From contig NZ_CP155796.1 of NCBI RefSeq assembly GCF_039729195.1, positions 310,001 through 374,000 of the forward strand: a stretch of 64,000 nucleotides of DNA, read 5' to 3'. The notes below the pieces were generated by a model that had not been told where the DNA came from, searched no databases, and was given only the letters and a program-made list of their open reading frames with translations. The translations under genes and the position numbers were made by a program. Positions within the stretch are counted from its first letter, which is position 1. Each line of letters opens with the position of its first letter. The DNA comes from Mycobacterium sp. DL (GTDB lineage Bacteria; Actinomycetota; Actinomycetes; Mycobacteriales; Mycobacteriaceae). Shown piece after piece: positions 41,159 through 50,619 of this stretch.

Positions 41159-44100
41159 GTCGCTCCATCCTCGTCGTCGATCGCCTCCGCATGCTCGGCG
41201 GGAGGCGTCGCCGAGCCCAACGTCGATATCACGACGGCGATGACGGACACCAGCGCCAGGAACTGCACACCGGCCGAGTGCCCCACGTATCCGTCGACCG
41301 AACGCCACGGGTTCTGGCTGAGCACCGCCCCGGCCAGGATCAGGCCGGCCGCCGCACCGCCGACAGTCGCGGCGTTCCAGAGTCTTTCGCGGTTACGCAG
41401 CAGGTACCGCAGCCCGAGCGCGGCGCCGGCCATCACCGCCCCGACCAGCCCGGCGATCAAAGAAGCCGCGACCACCACAATGGCGCCGCACACGGCTGTC
41501 GGCGGCTGCCACGGCCGAGCGGGTTCACCGGACACCGCGGGGCGCCTGGACGGCAGGAATGCCAGCACGAGCAGCAGCGGCAGCAGTGCGAGGCCGCTGA
41601 TGAGGCCGGCGCGATAGCTGGTGTTGGAGGCGAAGTTCAGCGTGACGGTGCCCTCGGTCCCGGCGGGAACCACCCAACCCTGCTGCCAACCGTTGACGGT
41701 GACCGCCGTCAGGGGCGCCCCGTCGCTGCCGCGGGCGACCCAGCCCGGGTTGACGCTCTCGGGCACCACCAGAACTCGCACGGCGTCAGAGGAGTCCACG
41801 TCGACGTCGCGGTGGTCGTTGGTCCAGCGGCGGGTGGCCACGGAATCTGATGTGGCCGAACCGAGTTGGCCTGCCGGTGGCGCGGCGATCTGGACACCGT
41901 CGACGATGAACGCCGGACCGGGGCTGATCAGCAACTCCTGCTGGCCGGTGGGCAGCGTGATCGGCTCGGCGCGGCAGGGGCGGGCCGGAATCGGTTGGTT
42001 GTCGAGCAGAGCGCCGACGGTGGTGGACACCGAGGTCTGCACGAAGAGCCCGGCGACACCGATGATCGGGCCGCGGCCGCACGGCATGGTGATGGTCCGC
42101 GCTCGGTTGGTGGCCGCGTCGGCGGCCGCGATCGGGGCCCTGCGCTCGTCGAGAGCGACGACCTCCGCCAGACCCGGCGGCTTGAGTTGGTCGAAACCGA
42201 GTGCGGTGCGGTCGATCACGTCATCCCAGTCCAGCAGCGACACGGTGATGGTGTCGGTGACGCGGGGTTCGAGGTCCAGCGTCTCAGTGCCCTCGGTGAG
42301 TCGACGCACCTCCGGTCCGTCCCCGAGGTCGACGGCGATCATCGTCGGATGAGCCGGCAGCGCAGACGAACTCGGGGTCACCCGCAATGCCGCAACGTTC
42401 TGTGGGGTCGGCAGCTTCAGCACGAGCGTCGGGGGAGTGCGCGGTTGCACGACGCGCTGCGGCGCGGTCCAGGCCGTTGCGGGGTCACCGTCGGTGGCGG
42501 CGTATGCGGAGCCCAGCACGTCGATGGGGTCCGAATCGCCCTCGGCCCGTACCGTGTCGGGTTGGGCGATGAGATCGGCGAGGTTCGGGCCCTGTCGGGC
42601 GCGCACCCACACGGTCGGCGTCACCTGCATCTGCTCGGGCACAGTCAACGTGCGACTCAGATTGACGGGTTCCTCGGAGGCCAGCGCCATCGCCGCCGCA
42701 CACCGGATGCCGGTCGGGCTCTCGGCGCAGCCGGAGCGCCCCAGTAGCTCGGAACCCAGATCCCATTGTGCGACAGTCGAACCCGGTGGTGGCCCCGGCA
42801 CCGCCACGGTGTGTCGGAGAGTGACAGGAGTCGCGAACCCGTTGGCGTCGTACTGGGTGATGCTGAAATCGGTGATGCCGAACTGCACTCCGGGGGATCC
42901 GTCGTCGGTGGCTACAGCGGTGATGCGCACCCAGGGGGTTTCGCCGTAGGGCAGCGCGACGGTCAGCGGCTCGCCCGCCTGGTCGAAGCGCACCGTGGTG
43001 GTGCCGACGACGGTGGCGACCTCGAGACGGCGCACCTGTGCCCCGACGGCGGTGGCGCTGGGGGTGATCGTGAGGGTGGCGTTGGTGACGGGCCGGTCGA
43101 AATCGACCTGGAGCCACTGTCCGACGGCGCTCTGCAACGCGTTGGACACCCAACTGGTCGACGCGTCGCCGTCGATCGCCGCGGGTGGCGCCGAGGCCGG
43201 GGAGACGTTGGGCAAGGCGGTGGAATCGGAAGCCGAACTCGACACCGAGATACGGCCGCCGTCCCACTGCCCGTAGACAGGCTCGGTGCCGCCCACGGGG
43301 TAGTCGGGCACCCTGTTGAAGGTGTTGCGGGGGTCTTCGGCACTGCGGATGGCCGACGAGTGGTCGTCGACGCGGCCGTAGTCGGTTTCACGCGCCAGCG
43401 GGGTGTCGGTCACGGTGACGACCGGTGCAGGCAGTCCGGCGTCGAGCGCATCCGGTGTCAGCAGCATCGGTCCCAGCGGCTGCTCCCCCGACAACCGCCT
43501 GCGCTCGTTGAGGCGCAGCAACGATTCGGGTCCGCCGTCCACCCGGGCCATCGTGTCGGCATCAACCAGATAGGGCGCCGCGGCTGCGGATTGCCCCGGC
43601 GTTGTGCCATCGACCCGGTAGATCTCCACCGCCGGGTAGCGCGGGCGCAGACCGCTGTCGGTGATGAAGCCCTCCAGAGTTCCCGGTCCGACGGGTTCGC
43701 CGAACTGGGCCACCCTGGTCAGGCCCGGCGAGCCGTCGATCGCGCGGTGCACCAGGATGGGGCGTGCCGATCGCGAGGTCTCCGGGTCCAGGTCGTTTCT
43801 CACCACGACATACGAAATGCCTTGTTGGGCAAGAGTATCTGCGAGGCCTACGGAGGGCCTGCCGGCGGCGAAGAGCCGTTGCACCGAGTCCAGGGCGCGG
43901 ATCGTCTCCGGCGGGGTCAACGGGATCGAGTCGCGCACACCCCAGGGACTGTCACCCAGTACCTGCAGCGGCTCGTCGTGGCTGTTGCCCCACACCTGGG
44001 TGGCGAACGGCGCTCCCGGCGCCACCAGAACCCTTCCGGGCGTTGCGGATCCGGAGTTGTTGGCATCCAGCCAGTCCGCGGTGTCCTGCCAGTACTGCGG

Positions 44101-45417
44101 GATCGCGTCGAACGCTCCCGGGGCGGTCAGGCGACCGGTCCAGGCCAGTGAGGTGGCGGCGGTCAGGGCGGTGAGCAGCACGATGCCCACGGCGATCCGT
44201 CTGTCCTTCTCCGGGTGTGCCAACGCGTTGCGCCACACAGGTCGGGGCGCGCTGCCCGGAAGCGGGATGCGGCCCAGTAGATGGGCCACGCCCAACGCCA
44301 GCGGCAGTCGCAGCAGCGGGTCCAGTTTGTGCAGGTTGCGCAGCGGCGTGCCGTCCGCATCGAGGAACATCTGGACGTGCTGGGCGATCGGTGAACCCAG
44401 CCCGCCGCTGTAGCCGACGGCCAGCAGCACGACGCCCAGCATCAGGATCGTGATCAACCGGCCCTTCGCCGGCATCGACCGCAGCGCAAGGCCGGCGAGT
44501 CCGCCTGCTGCGACCAGCGTCGTCGCCAGCACCGCCACCGACCCGGTCACCAGTGGCGCGCCCGCGGTGGCCGTCGGTGCGACGTACGGCGTCCACGCGC
44601 CGGTGCCGCGGAGCATCTCGGTCAGCGACATCCAGCGGGTGGTGACGCCGGAGGATTCGATGAAGTCCAGGAACGGCGGACTGATCCGGCCGAGATGCAG
44701 CAGCGCGATCACCCACCACGTCACCGCCAACACCACACACAGCAGCCACCACGCGGTGAAGCGACGCCACAGGGCGTTCGGACGATGGCAGGCCAACCAC
44801 ACCGCCGCACACAGGCAGGCCGTGAGCGTCGCGACGGCGTTGACCGCGCCCATCAACGCGATGGCCAGCCCTGACCTGGCGGCCAGCATCCGCAGTCGCG
44901 GGTCGCCCTGGAGGGCCATGACCACCGGAAGCAGCACCCACGGCGCGAGCATCATCGGCAACGTCTCCGACGAGATCGCGCCGATCGTGGTGAGCACCCG
45001 CGGCGAGAGCACGTAAACGACCGCGCCGACTACCCGGGACGTGGGGCTGCCGATGCCGAGCGCTTCGGCCAGTCGCAGCACGCCCCAGAAGCCGACTGTC
45101 AGCAGCAACGCCCACCACAACCGCTGGGTCACCCAGTCGGGCACGCCGAGCACGTCACCGGCCAGGAAGAAGGTGCCGTGAGGGAACAGGTAGCCGTAGG
45201 CCTGGTTCTGCGCCTGGCCGAAGGGCAGGTCGCTGTTCCACAGGCTGAACGCACGGGTCAGGAACCGCAGCGGGTTCGCGGTGAGGTCGAGTTTGGTGTC
45301 GGGCGAGATCTGGCCCGGTGACTGGGCGAACGTCAGAACCAGCGCCGCCGCGGCAACCACCCAGAGCCAGCGCCGGGAAAGTGGATCGACCCTTTCCGGG
45401 CGGGACAGATCAACCAC
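41155..45417 (-). CDS. aftD: Arabinofuranosyltransferase AftD (DUF3367 family)
   Basis: A 1420-residue GT-C glycosyltransferase, close in length to M. tuberculosis AftD (Rv0236c, 1400). Residues about 1-450 hold a multi-helix membrane domain (LWNSDLPFGQAQNQAYGYLFPHG; residues 59-81 region, shown here in part). A long extracytoplasmic part follows with two carbohydrate-binding F5/8-type modules (SWVSNALQSAVGQWLQVDFDR and AWTAPQRVVQPRTPPTLVLKL), then four helices at the C-terminus. AftD adds alpha-1,3 or branching arabinose to arabinogalactan and lipoarabinomannan using decaprenyl-phosphoryl-arabinose. GTG start. The gene overlaps the next ligase by 4 nt. Confidence 0.93.
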   Translation of the reverse strand: MVDLSRPERVDPLSRRWLWVVAAAALVLTFAQSPGQISPDTKLDLTANPLRFLTRAFSLWNSDLPFGQAQNQAYGYLFPHGTFFLAGDVLGVPDWVTQRLWWALLLTVGFWGVLRLAEALGIGSPTSRVVGAVVYVLSPRVLTTIGAISSETLPMMLAPWVLLPVVMALQGDPRLRMLAARSGLAIALMGAVNAVATLTACLCAAVWLACHRPNALWRRFTAWWLLCVVLAVTWWVIALLHLGRISPPFLDFIESSGVTTRWMSLTEMLRGTGAWTPYVAPTATAGAPLVTGSVAVLATTLVAAGGLAGLALRSMPAKGRLITILMLGVVLLAVGYSGGLGSPIAQHVQMFLDADGTPLRNLHKLDPLLRLPLALGVAHLLGRIPLPGSAPRPVWRNALAHPEKDRRIAVGIVLLTALTAATSLAWTGRLTAPGAFDAIPQYWQDTADWLDANNSGSATPGRVLVAPGAPFATQVWGNSHDEPLQVLGDSPWGVRDSIPLTPPETIRALDSVQRLFAAGRPSVGLADTLAQQGISYVVVRNDLDPETSRSARPILVHRAIDGSPGLTRVAQFGEPVGPGTLEGFITDSGLRPRYPAVEIYRVDGTTPGQSAAAAPYLVDADTMARVDGGPESLLRLNERRRLSGEQPLGPMLLTPDALDAGLPAPVVTVTDTPLARETDYGRVDDHSSAIRSAEDPRNTFNRVPDYPVGGTEPVYGQWDGGRISVSSSASDSTALPNVSPASAPPAAIDGDASTSWVSNALQSAVGQWLQVDFDRPVTNATLTITPSATAVGAQVRRLEVATVVGTTTVRFDQAGEPLTVALPYGETPWVRITAVATDDGSPGVQFGITDFSITQYDANGFATPVTLRHTVAVPGPPPGSTVAQWDLGSELLGRSGCAESPTGIRCAAAMALASEEPVNLSRTLTVPEQMQVTPTVWVRARQGPNLADLIAQPDTVRAEGDSDPIDVLGSAYAATDGDPATAWTAPQRVVQPRTPPTLVLKLPTPQNVAALRVTPSSSALPAHPTMIAVDLGDGPEVRRLTEGTETLDLEPRVTDTITVSLLDWDDVIDRTALGFDQLKPPGLAEVVALDERRAPIAAADAATNRARTITMPCGRGPIIGVAGLFVQTSVSTTVGALLDNQPIPARPCRAEPITLPTGQQELLISPGPAFIVDGVQIAAPPAGQLGSATSDSVATRRWTNDHRDVDVDSSDAVRVLVVPESVNPGWVARGSDGAPLTAVTVNGWQQGWVVPAGTEGTVTLNFASNTSYRAGLISGLALLPLLLVLAFLPSRRPAVSGEPARPWQPPTAVCGAIVVVAASLIAGLVGAVMAGAALGLRYLLRNRERLWNAATVGGAAAGLILAGAVLSQNPWRSVDGYVGHSAGVQFLALVSVIAVVISTLGSATPPAEHAEAIDDEDGAT

Positions 45418-45427
45418 GGAGGTCAGG

Positions 45428-45433
45428 AGCGTA
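45428..45433 (-). promoter_or_regulatory. -10 box upstream of aftD
   Basis: TACGCT on the minus strand, 10 nt before the GTG start of aftD, consistent with a short leader. It lies in the 28-bp gap after the DUF2613 gene, so aftD may have its own promoter. Confidence 0.35.
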
Positions 45434-45445
45434 CCGACCCGGGAT

Positions 45446-45619
45446 TTAGCTTCTGTCGCCGTACTCGACCCTGTTGAGCACCGACGACGCCGGATCGCCC
45501 GCCTGCAATGGCGGCCTGGTGTCCTGCTGCACCATCAACGTCACCCCGAACACGGCGGCCGCGCCCAGCAGCAGGCCGACGACGATGCTGGCGGCAGCAG
45601 GCACGAGGAACCGATCCAT
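45446..45619 (-). CDS. DUF2613 small secreted protein (Rv0236A-like)
   Basis: A 57-residue protein: MDRFLVPAAASIVVGLLLGA, a hydrophobic helix, then a short tail ending RVEYGDRS. ATG at 45619, TAA at 45446. It corresponds in size and position to M. tuberculosis Rv0236A, found next to aftD. The helix works as signal/anchor; role unknown, plausibly a partner of AftD. Confidence 0.85.
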   Translation of the reverse strand: MDRFLVPAAASIVVGLLLGAAAVFGVTLMVQQDTRPPLQAGDPASSVLNRVEYGDRS

Positions 45620-45644
45620 GGGGCCAAAGCTAGCATGCGACGCA

Positions 45645-46139
45645 TCACGGGCCCGGCGGCACGATCAGCACCGGGCGTTGCCCCCGCCGCATCACGTGAT
45701 CGGCCACGCTGGACTGGATCAGCGACCGCAACCCGGTGGTGGCGCGGGTGCCGGTGACGATCAGATCGGCGTCGAGTTCGTCGGCGACGTCGATGATCGC
45801 GCCCCACACCGTGTAGGTCTGCGCGACGCACAACGCCTCGGCGGGCAGCCCGCTGGCCAGCGCGATCTCCAGCCCCTCGTCGCTGATGCGGCGCGCCTCG
45901 GCCAGTGCGATGTCGACCTCGTCGGTATCGGTCGGATCGGGCGGTCCGTCGAGGTCGTAGGACAACGGGTCGGGCCCGCGGTCCATCGGGGACCACACGG
46001 TCAGCACGACCGCACGGTCCGCGGTGAGGAATCGACCGGCGTAGTGCACGGCGCGCCGAGCGGTGGGCGAACCGTCGAAGGCGATGACGATCACGGTCTT
46101 CTTCTCCCCGGCCGTCCGGCCGGGTCCCGCAGTCGTCAT
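45645..46139 (-). CDS. Universal stress protein family
   Basis: A 164-residue UspA-fold protein: VIVIAFDGSPTARRAVHYAG at the start, central DVADELDADLIVTGTRAT and the C-terminal HVMRRGQRPVLIVPPG. The nucleotide-binding glycine motif GX2GX9GS is degenerate (GTRATTGL...SSVAD), so ATP binding is doubtful. The ATG at 46139 is chosen for its match to the family start; a longer frame to 46253 would add 38 residues with no homology signal. It is divergent from lpqI. Confidence 0.78.
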   Translation of the reverse strand: MTTAGPGRTAGEKKTVIVIAFDGSPTARRAVHYAGRFLTADRAVVLTVWSPMDRGPDPLSYDLDGPPDPTDTDEVDIALAEARRISDEGLEIALASGLPAEALCVAQTYTVWGAIIDVADELDADLIVTGTRATTGLRSLIQSSVADHVMRRGQRPVLIVPPGP

Positions 46140-46253
46140 CGCCGTGCTCCTCTTCGCCTTCACCGGTGTTCTGACCACCCTATTGGCCTCGTCGGGCGGG
46201 GCAAACACCGTCGCGCGGGCCACCGGGGCGTCGAACGGGACAGCTGCTGCCAT

Positions 46254-46259
46254 TACTGT
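46254..46259 (+). promoter_or_regulatory. -10 box for lpqI
   Basis: TACTGT, 8 nt before the ATG at 46268, predicting a near-leaderless transcript. Confidence 0.4.
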
Positions 46260-46267
46260 CGGGACGT

Positions 46268-47473
46268 ATGGTCATGCCCCGAATTCGATGGACAGCCCCC
46301 CGCGCCCTGCTCGCGACGCTGACGGTGGGGGCACTCACCGTGGGATGCACGTCGACCGCCGAGTCCCCCGAACCGTCGCCATCCAGCGCACCACTGGCGA
46401 TGGCCGCAGGTCCCGTCCCCAACATGGCACCCCCGCCCGCGGCCCCTGTCCCGGCGGCCCCCGCCTGCGGTGATCCCGCCGCGATGTCGACACGGGACAA
46501 GCTGGCCCAGCTCCTCATGGTCGGGGTGACCGGAGCCGCGGACGCCCGCGCCGTCGTCGACAGCCACCATGTGGGCGGCATCATGATCGGCAGCTGGACC
46601 GACCTGTCCATGCTGACCGACGGCTCCCTGTCCGACATCGCCGCGACGGCAGGCCCGCTGCCCCTGGCGGTGAGCGTCGACGAGGAGGGCGGCCGAGTCT
46701 CGCGGCTCTCGAGCGTGATCGGCTCCCAGCCCGCACCCCGGGTGCTGGCCCAGACCAGCACCCCCGAAGAGGTCTACGCCATCGCGCGGGACCGCGGCAC
46801 CCAGATGCGGAACCTGGGGATCACCGTCGACTTCGCCCCCGTCGTCGACATCACCGACGACCCGGACAACACCGTCATCGGCGACCGGTCGTTCGGTGCC
46901 GACCCCACCACGGTCACCGACTACGCAGGCGCCTACGCGCGCGGCCTGCGGGACGCCGGGCTGATGCCGGTGCTCAAGCACTTCCCCGGGCACGGCCAGG
47001 GATCGGGTGACTCACACGAAGGCAGCGTCGTCACTCCGCCGCTGGACGTTCTGCAGGCCAACGACCTGCTGCCCTATCGGACATTGACGGCGGAGGCACC
47101 CGTCGCCGTCATGGTCGGGCACATGGAGATCCCCGGCCTGACCGGCAGCGAACCCGCCAGCCTGAGTCCCGCGGCGTACGCGCTGCTGCGTTCCGGCGAC
47201 TACGGCGGCCCGCCGTTCAACGGACTGGTGTTCACCGACGACCTGTCCAGCATGCGGGCCATCACCGACAGGTTCGGCGTCGCCGACGCGGTACTGCGCT
47301 CCCTGCAGGCCGGCGCCGACGTGGCGTTGTGGGTCACCACCGCCGAGGTGCCGGCGGTGCTCGACCGCCTGGAGAAGGCGGTGGCGGCCGGCGAACTGAC
47401 CATGTCCGGCGTCGACGCCGCGGTGTCGCGGATCTCGGCAGCAAAGGGTCCATCTCCTCGCTGCGGGGGCTGA
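46268..47473 (+). CDS. lpqI: Lipoprotein beta-N-acetylglucosaminidase LpqI (GH3)
   Basis: A 401-residue lipoprotein. The signal peptide ends in the lipobox LTVGC with acylation at Cys27. The GH3/NagZ hallmark KHFPGHGQGSGDSH is at 237-250 and the nucleophile Asp324 is in GLVFTDDLSS. It removes N-acetylglucosamine from muropeptides at the cell surface, recycling peptidoglycan. Position matches Rv0237 (388 aa). An alternative ATG lies two codons later. Transcribed toward the TetR gene. Confidence 0.92.
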   Translation: MVMPRIRWTAPRALLATLTVGALTVGCTSTAESPEPSPSSAPLAMAAGPVPNMAPPPAAPVPAAPACGDPAAMSTRDKLAQLLMVGVTGAADARAVVDSHHVGGIMIGSWTDLSMLTDGSLSDIAATAGPLPLAVSVDEEGGRVSRLSSVIGSQPAPRVLAQTSTPEEVYAIARDRGTQMRNLGITVDFAPVVDITDDPDNTVIGDRSFGADPTTVTDYAGAYARGLRDAGLMPVLKHFPGHGQGSGDSHEGSVVTPPLDVLQANDLLPYRTLTAEAPVAVMVGHMEIPGLTGSEPASLSPAAYALLRSGDYGGPPFNGLVFTDDLSSMRAITDRFGVADAVLRSLQAGADVALWVTTAEVPAVLDRLEKAVAAGELTMSGVDAAVSRISAAKGPSPRCGG

Positions 47474-47537
47474 TCGGCCTGTCATTGCTTACCCTGTGGT
47501 GAGAACACGTCGCATTCAGGTCAGGAAGGCTCAGCGG

Positions 47538-48248
47538 ATGGCAGGTGGTACCAAGCGGTTACCGCGTGCCGTGCGTGAGCAGCAGATGCTCGATGCCGCG
47601 GTGCAGATGTTCTCGGTGAACGGCTATCACGAGACGTCGATGGACGCGATCGCGGCCGCGGCGCAGATCAGCAAGCCGATGCTGTACCTGTACTACGGCT
47701 CGAAAGAGGAACTGTTCGGCGCCTGCCTGGACAGGGAGCTGACCCGGTTCGTCGACGAGCTGCGTGGCAACGTCGATTTCGACGACCCGCCAAAAGAGTT
47801 GTTGCGCAGCGCCGTTCTGTCATTCCTGAAGTACATCGACGCGAACCGGGCGTCCTGGATGGTGCTCTACACCCAGGCGACCAGCTCGCAGCGGTTCGCC
47901 CACACCGTTCGCGAGGGTCGCGAACGCATCATCGAGCTCGTCGGCCGCCTGCTGCGTTCGGGCACTCGAGCTCCCGGGCCGGACACCGACTTCGACCTGA
48001 TGGCCGTTGCGCTGGTGGGTGCCGGGGAGGCGGTGGCATCACGGGTCAGCACCGGCGACGCCGATGCCGGCGAGGCCGCGCAACTGCTGATCGACCTGTT
48101 CTGGCTGGGCCTCAAGGGTGCGCCGTCCGACAAGGACACCGTGCCGTCCAAGGACACTGTGTCGTCCAAGGACACTGTGTCGTCCAAGGACACTGTGTCG
48201 TCCAAGGACACCGCTGCACCTGACAAGGACGCCGTCGCGTCGCACTGA
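47538..48248 (+). CDS. TetR-family regulator with C-terminal SKDTV repeats (Rv0238-like)
   Basis: A 236-residue TetR regulator. The N-terminal HTH is residues about 10-55 (FSVNGYHETSMDAIAAAAQISKP, then YYGSKEELFGACL). The ligand domain ends near residue 200, and the last ~30 residues are a repeat tail of SKDTV units. The ATG at 47538 has an AGGAAGG ribosome site, and a TACCCT box at 47490-47495 fits a ~36-nt leader. It is upstream of htdX-fabG4/fadA2, as in M. tuberculosis. It may control this fatty acid operon, perhaps via the palindrome at 50620-50635. Confidence 0.85.
   Translation: MAGGTKRLPRAVREQQMLDAAVQMFSVNGYHETSMDAIAAAAQISKPMLYLYYGSKEELFGACLDRELTRFVDELRGNVDFDDPPKELLRSAVLSFLKYIDANRASWMVLYTQATSSQRFAHTVREGRERIIELVGRLLRSGTRAPGPDTDFDLMAVALVGAGEAVASRVSTGDADAGEAAQLLIDLFWLGLKGAPSDKDTVPSKDTVSSKDTVSSKDTVSSKDTAAPDKDAVASH
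48126..48213. repeat. 18-bp tandem repeat in the TetR gene
   Basis: About five copies of an 18-bp unit close to tcgTCCAAGGACACTGTG encoding S-S-K-D-T-V, with a degenerate first and last copy. It stays in frame and adds a charged tail. Confidence 0.8.
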
Positions 48249-48266
48249 GCGCGCGAGCAGCCGTCG

Positions 48267-49118
48267 TCAGGCCGGTGTCACCGATCCCGACAGGTGCGGG
48301 TGGCCCTTGGTGAGGTGCCGCAGCGTCAGATCCCAGCCGTCGGCGGTGCGATCGACGTAGAGGCCTGCGCGAGCCGGCAGCACAACGGGTTTGGCGAACC
48401 GCACCGAGTACCTGACCGCATCGGGCAGCTGGCCCTCGATGTTCGCCAGAACCGCAGCAGCACTGAACATCCCGTGTGCGATCACAGTGGGGAAGCCGAA
48501 GAGCTTGGCAGCGATCCCGTTGGTGTGAATCGGGTTGTGGTCACCGCCGACCGACGCGTAGTGACGGATCTGCCCGGCCGTGATGTTCAAAACGGCATTG
48601 GGCGGGGGCAGTTTGGGCTGCTTCTGCGGTGGCGACTTGGGTTCGTCGGACAGGCTGGTCCGCTGCTGGTGCAGGAACGTGGTGACCTGATGCCAGGCGG
48701 TGTCGTTGCCGACATTGACGTCGGTCACGATGTCGACCAGCAGGCCCTTGCGGTGCTCCCGCAGGTTCTCGGCATGCACTGCCACCGAAACGGTATCGGT
48801 CACCGAGATCGGCCGGTACTGGGTGATGTGGTTCTCGATGTGCACCGAACCCATTGCGGCGAAAGGGAAGTCGAACGCCGACACCAGCGACATCACCGTC
48901 GGGAACGTGAGCGCGAACGGGTAGGTCAGCGGCACGGTGTCGCCGAATCGCAGCCCGGTGACATTGGCGTATGCGGCGACGTTGGCGGGGTCGATCAGCA
49001 ACTCGTCCACCGTCAGCGTGCGGGCCGGCAGCGTGTCGTCGCGCGGCACGAAGGGCAACGCGCCCGCGGCCGCCCACAGCATGTTCTTCAAGCCCGAGGG
49101 CTGTTGGTTCCCGCTCAT
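48267..49118 (-). CDS. htdX: MaoC-fold (R)-specific enoyl/3-hydroxyacyl-CoA dehydratase HtdX
   Basis: A 283-residue double hot-dog dehydratase. The hydratase 2 motif is visible in YASVGGDHNPIHTNGIAAK with the catalytic Asp and His, followed by VIAHGMFSAAAVL. Acts on 3-hydroxyacyl-CoA/ACP in fatty acid modification. Position and size match Rv0241c (280 aa). The ATG at 49118 is supported by the domain start; the in-frame extension upstream is the repeat-bearing intergenic spacer. It is downstream of fabG4 in the same direction, 61 bp apart. Confidence 0.9.
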   Translation of the reverse strand: MSGNQQPSGLKNMLWAAAGALPFVPRDDTLPARTLTVDELLIDPANVAAYANVTGLRFGDTVPLTYPFALTFPTVMSLVSAFDFPFAAMGSVHIENHITQYRPISVTDTVSVAVHAENLREHRKGLLVDIVTDVNVGNDTAWHQVTTFLHQQRTSLSDEPKSPPQKQPKLPPPNAVLNITAGQIRHYASVGGDHNPIHTNGIAAKLFGFPTVIAHGMFSAAAVLANIEGQLPDAVRYSVRFAKPVVLPARAGLYVDRTADGWDLTLRHLTKGHPHLSGSVTPA

Positions 49119-49124
49119 GATCCT

Positions 49125-49182
49125 CGATTCGCTCCGCAAGCTTCGCTCAACATCGGTCGATTCGCTCCGCAAGCTTCGCTCA
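49125..49182. repeat. Pair of 25-bp direct repeats between htdX and fabG4
   Basis: CGATTCGCTCCGCAAGC... occurs at 49125-49149 and 49158-49182 (33-bp period), identical over 25 bp. The second copy includes the fabG4 stop codon. On the minus strand it reads ATGAGCGAAGCTTGCGG, i.e. M-S-E-A-C-G. Confidence 0.75.
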
Positions 49183-50532
49183 TGCGCCCAGCATGGCCTG
49201 GCCGCACACCCGAATGGTGTTTCCGGTGACCGCGTTGGACGCCGGGCTCGCGAAGTAGGCGATCGCCTCGGCCACATCCACCGGTTGGCCACCCTGGAAC
49301 AGCGAGTTCAGTCGCCTGCCGACCTCCCGGGTGGCCAGCGGGATCGCGTCGGTCATCTTGGTCTCGATGAACCCCGGCGCGATCGCGTTGATGGTGATGT
49401 TCTTCTCCGCGAACTGCGGTGCCAGCGCATCGGTGAGTCCGATCATGCCCGCCTTGGTCGCGGCGTAGTTCGTCTGTCCCCGATTGCCCGCGATGCCGGC
49501 CATCGACGACAACCCGACGATCCGACCGCCGTCTCCGATGGTCCCGTTGGCCACCAACTCCTCGGCAAGCCGCAGCGGCGCAAGGAGATTCACCGCGACC
49601 ACGGAGTCCCACCGGCCTTCGTCCATGTTGGCGAGCAGCTTGTCGCGGGTGATGCCCGCGTTGTTGACCAGGATGTCGAGCCGGCCGTCGTAGTGCTGCT
49701 TCACATGGTCGGTGATGCGGTCCACCGCGTCGGCGGCGGTGACGTCGAGGGTCAGTGCGGTGCCCCCGATCTTGGTGGCGACCTCGGCGAGCTCCTCGGC
49801 CGCTCCTTCCATGTCGATCGCGATGACCTTTGCGCCGTCGCGCGCGAACACCTGCGCGATCGTCGCGCCGATTCCGCGTGCGGCTCCCGTCACCACGGCG
49901 ACCTTGCCGTCGAGCGGCTTGTCCCAGTCCGCCGGCGGGGTGGAGTCGGCCGCGCCGACCCGGAAGACCTGACCGTCGACGTAGGCCGACTTTGCCGACA
50001 GCAGGAACCGCAACGTGGACTCCAGCCCGGTCGCCGCGGGCTTGGCGTCGGGGGAGAGGTAGACCAGCGCGGCGGTGGCGCCGTTGCGCAACTCCTTGCC
50101 CAGCGAGCGGGTGAACCCCTCCAGCGCGCGCTGCGCCGTGCGCTCGTGAACGCTGCCGGTCTCCTCCGGCGTGGTTCCGATGACAACGACGCGCCCCGAG
50201 TGGCCGAGGTTGCGCAGCAGTGGGGTGAAGAACTCGTAGAGACCCTTGAGGCCCTCGGGTTCGGTGATGCCGGTGGCGTCGAAGACCAGGCCGCCGAATG
50301 AATCGGCCCAGCGTCCGCCGAGGTTGTTGGCGACCACGTCGTAGTCCTCGGCCAGGGCTGCCCGCAGTGGCTCCACCACTCGACCATCGCCGCCGATCAG
50401 CAGCGAACCGGCCAGGGGCGGCTTGCCCTGCTCATAGCGCCGCAGGGTTTCAGGCTGCGGAACACCGAGCTGTTTGGCCAGGAACCCACCGGGACCGGAG
50501 TTGACGACTTGTGAGAGGAGATCGGAAGCCAC
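49180..50532 (-). CDS. fabG4: 3-oxoacyl-ACP/CoA reductase FabG4
   Basis: A 450-residue high-molecular-weight FabG. The N-terminal ~200 residues form an inactive Rossmann-like domain; the C-terminal SDR domain has [26 protein letters not shown] and the catalytic NYAATKAG (YxxxK). It reduces 3-oxoacyl thioesters with NADH. Length matches Rv0242c (454 aa). The GTG at 50532 is chosen because it begins the family N-terminus; the open frame continues upstream to 50712 without homology. Divergent from fadA2 across a 161-bp promoter region with a palindrome. Confidence 0.9.
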   Translation of the reverse strand: MASDLLSQVVNSGPGGFLAKQLGVPQPETLRRYEQGKPPLAGSLLIGGDGRVVEPLRAALAEDYDVVANNLGGRWADSFGGLVFDATGITEPEGLKGLYEFFTPLLRNLGHSGRVVVIGTTPEETGSVHERTAQRALEGFTRSLGKELRNGATAALVYLSPDAKPAATGLESTLRFLLSAKSAYVDGQVFRVGAADSTPPADWDKPLDGKVAVVTGAARGIGATIAQVFARDGAKVIAIDMEGAAEELAEVATKIGGTALTLDVTAADAVDRITDHVKQHYDGRLDILVNNAGITRDKLLANMDEGRWDSVVAVNLLAPLRLAEELVANGTIGDGGRIVGLSSMAGIAGNRGQTNYAATKAGMIGLTDALAPQFAEKNITINAIAPGFIETKMTDAIPLATREVGRRLNSLFQGGQPVDVAEAIAYFASPASNAVTGNTIRVCGQAMLGA

Positions 50533-50619
50533 AGCGCTGCCTTTCGCGAAGAAATCGGTGATGTGGAAGCGGTCGAGGGACGGGGTACCCCATCGCCGCA
50601 CTGTCGTATCGATCACGAA

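Noticed and set aside
45645..46253. An extended start (46253) for the UspA protein
   Set aside because: The extra 38 residues are not UspA-like and would approach the lpqI start; the ATG at 46139 begins the conserved fold.
48126..48213. The repeat array as a CRISPR
   Set aside because: Units are 18 bp, contiguous, in frame and without spacers; same for the GPGT and WDD arrays.
49119..49292. An N-terminal extension of htdX through the repeat region
   Set aside because: It would translate the intergenic 25-bp repeats and overlap fabG4; the hot-dog domain starts at 49118.
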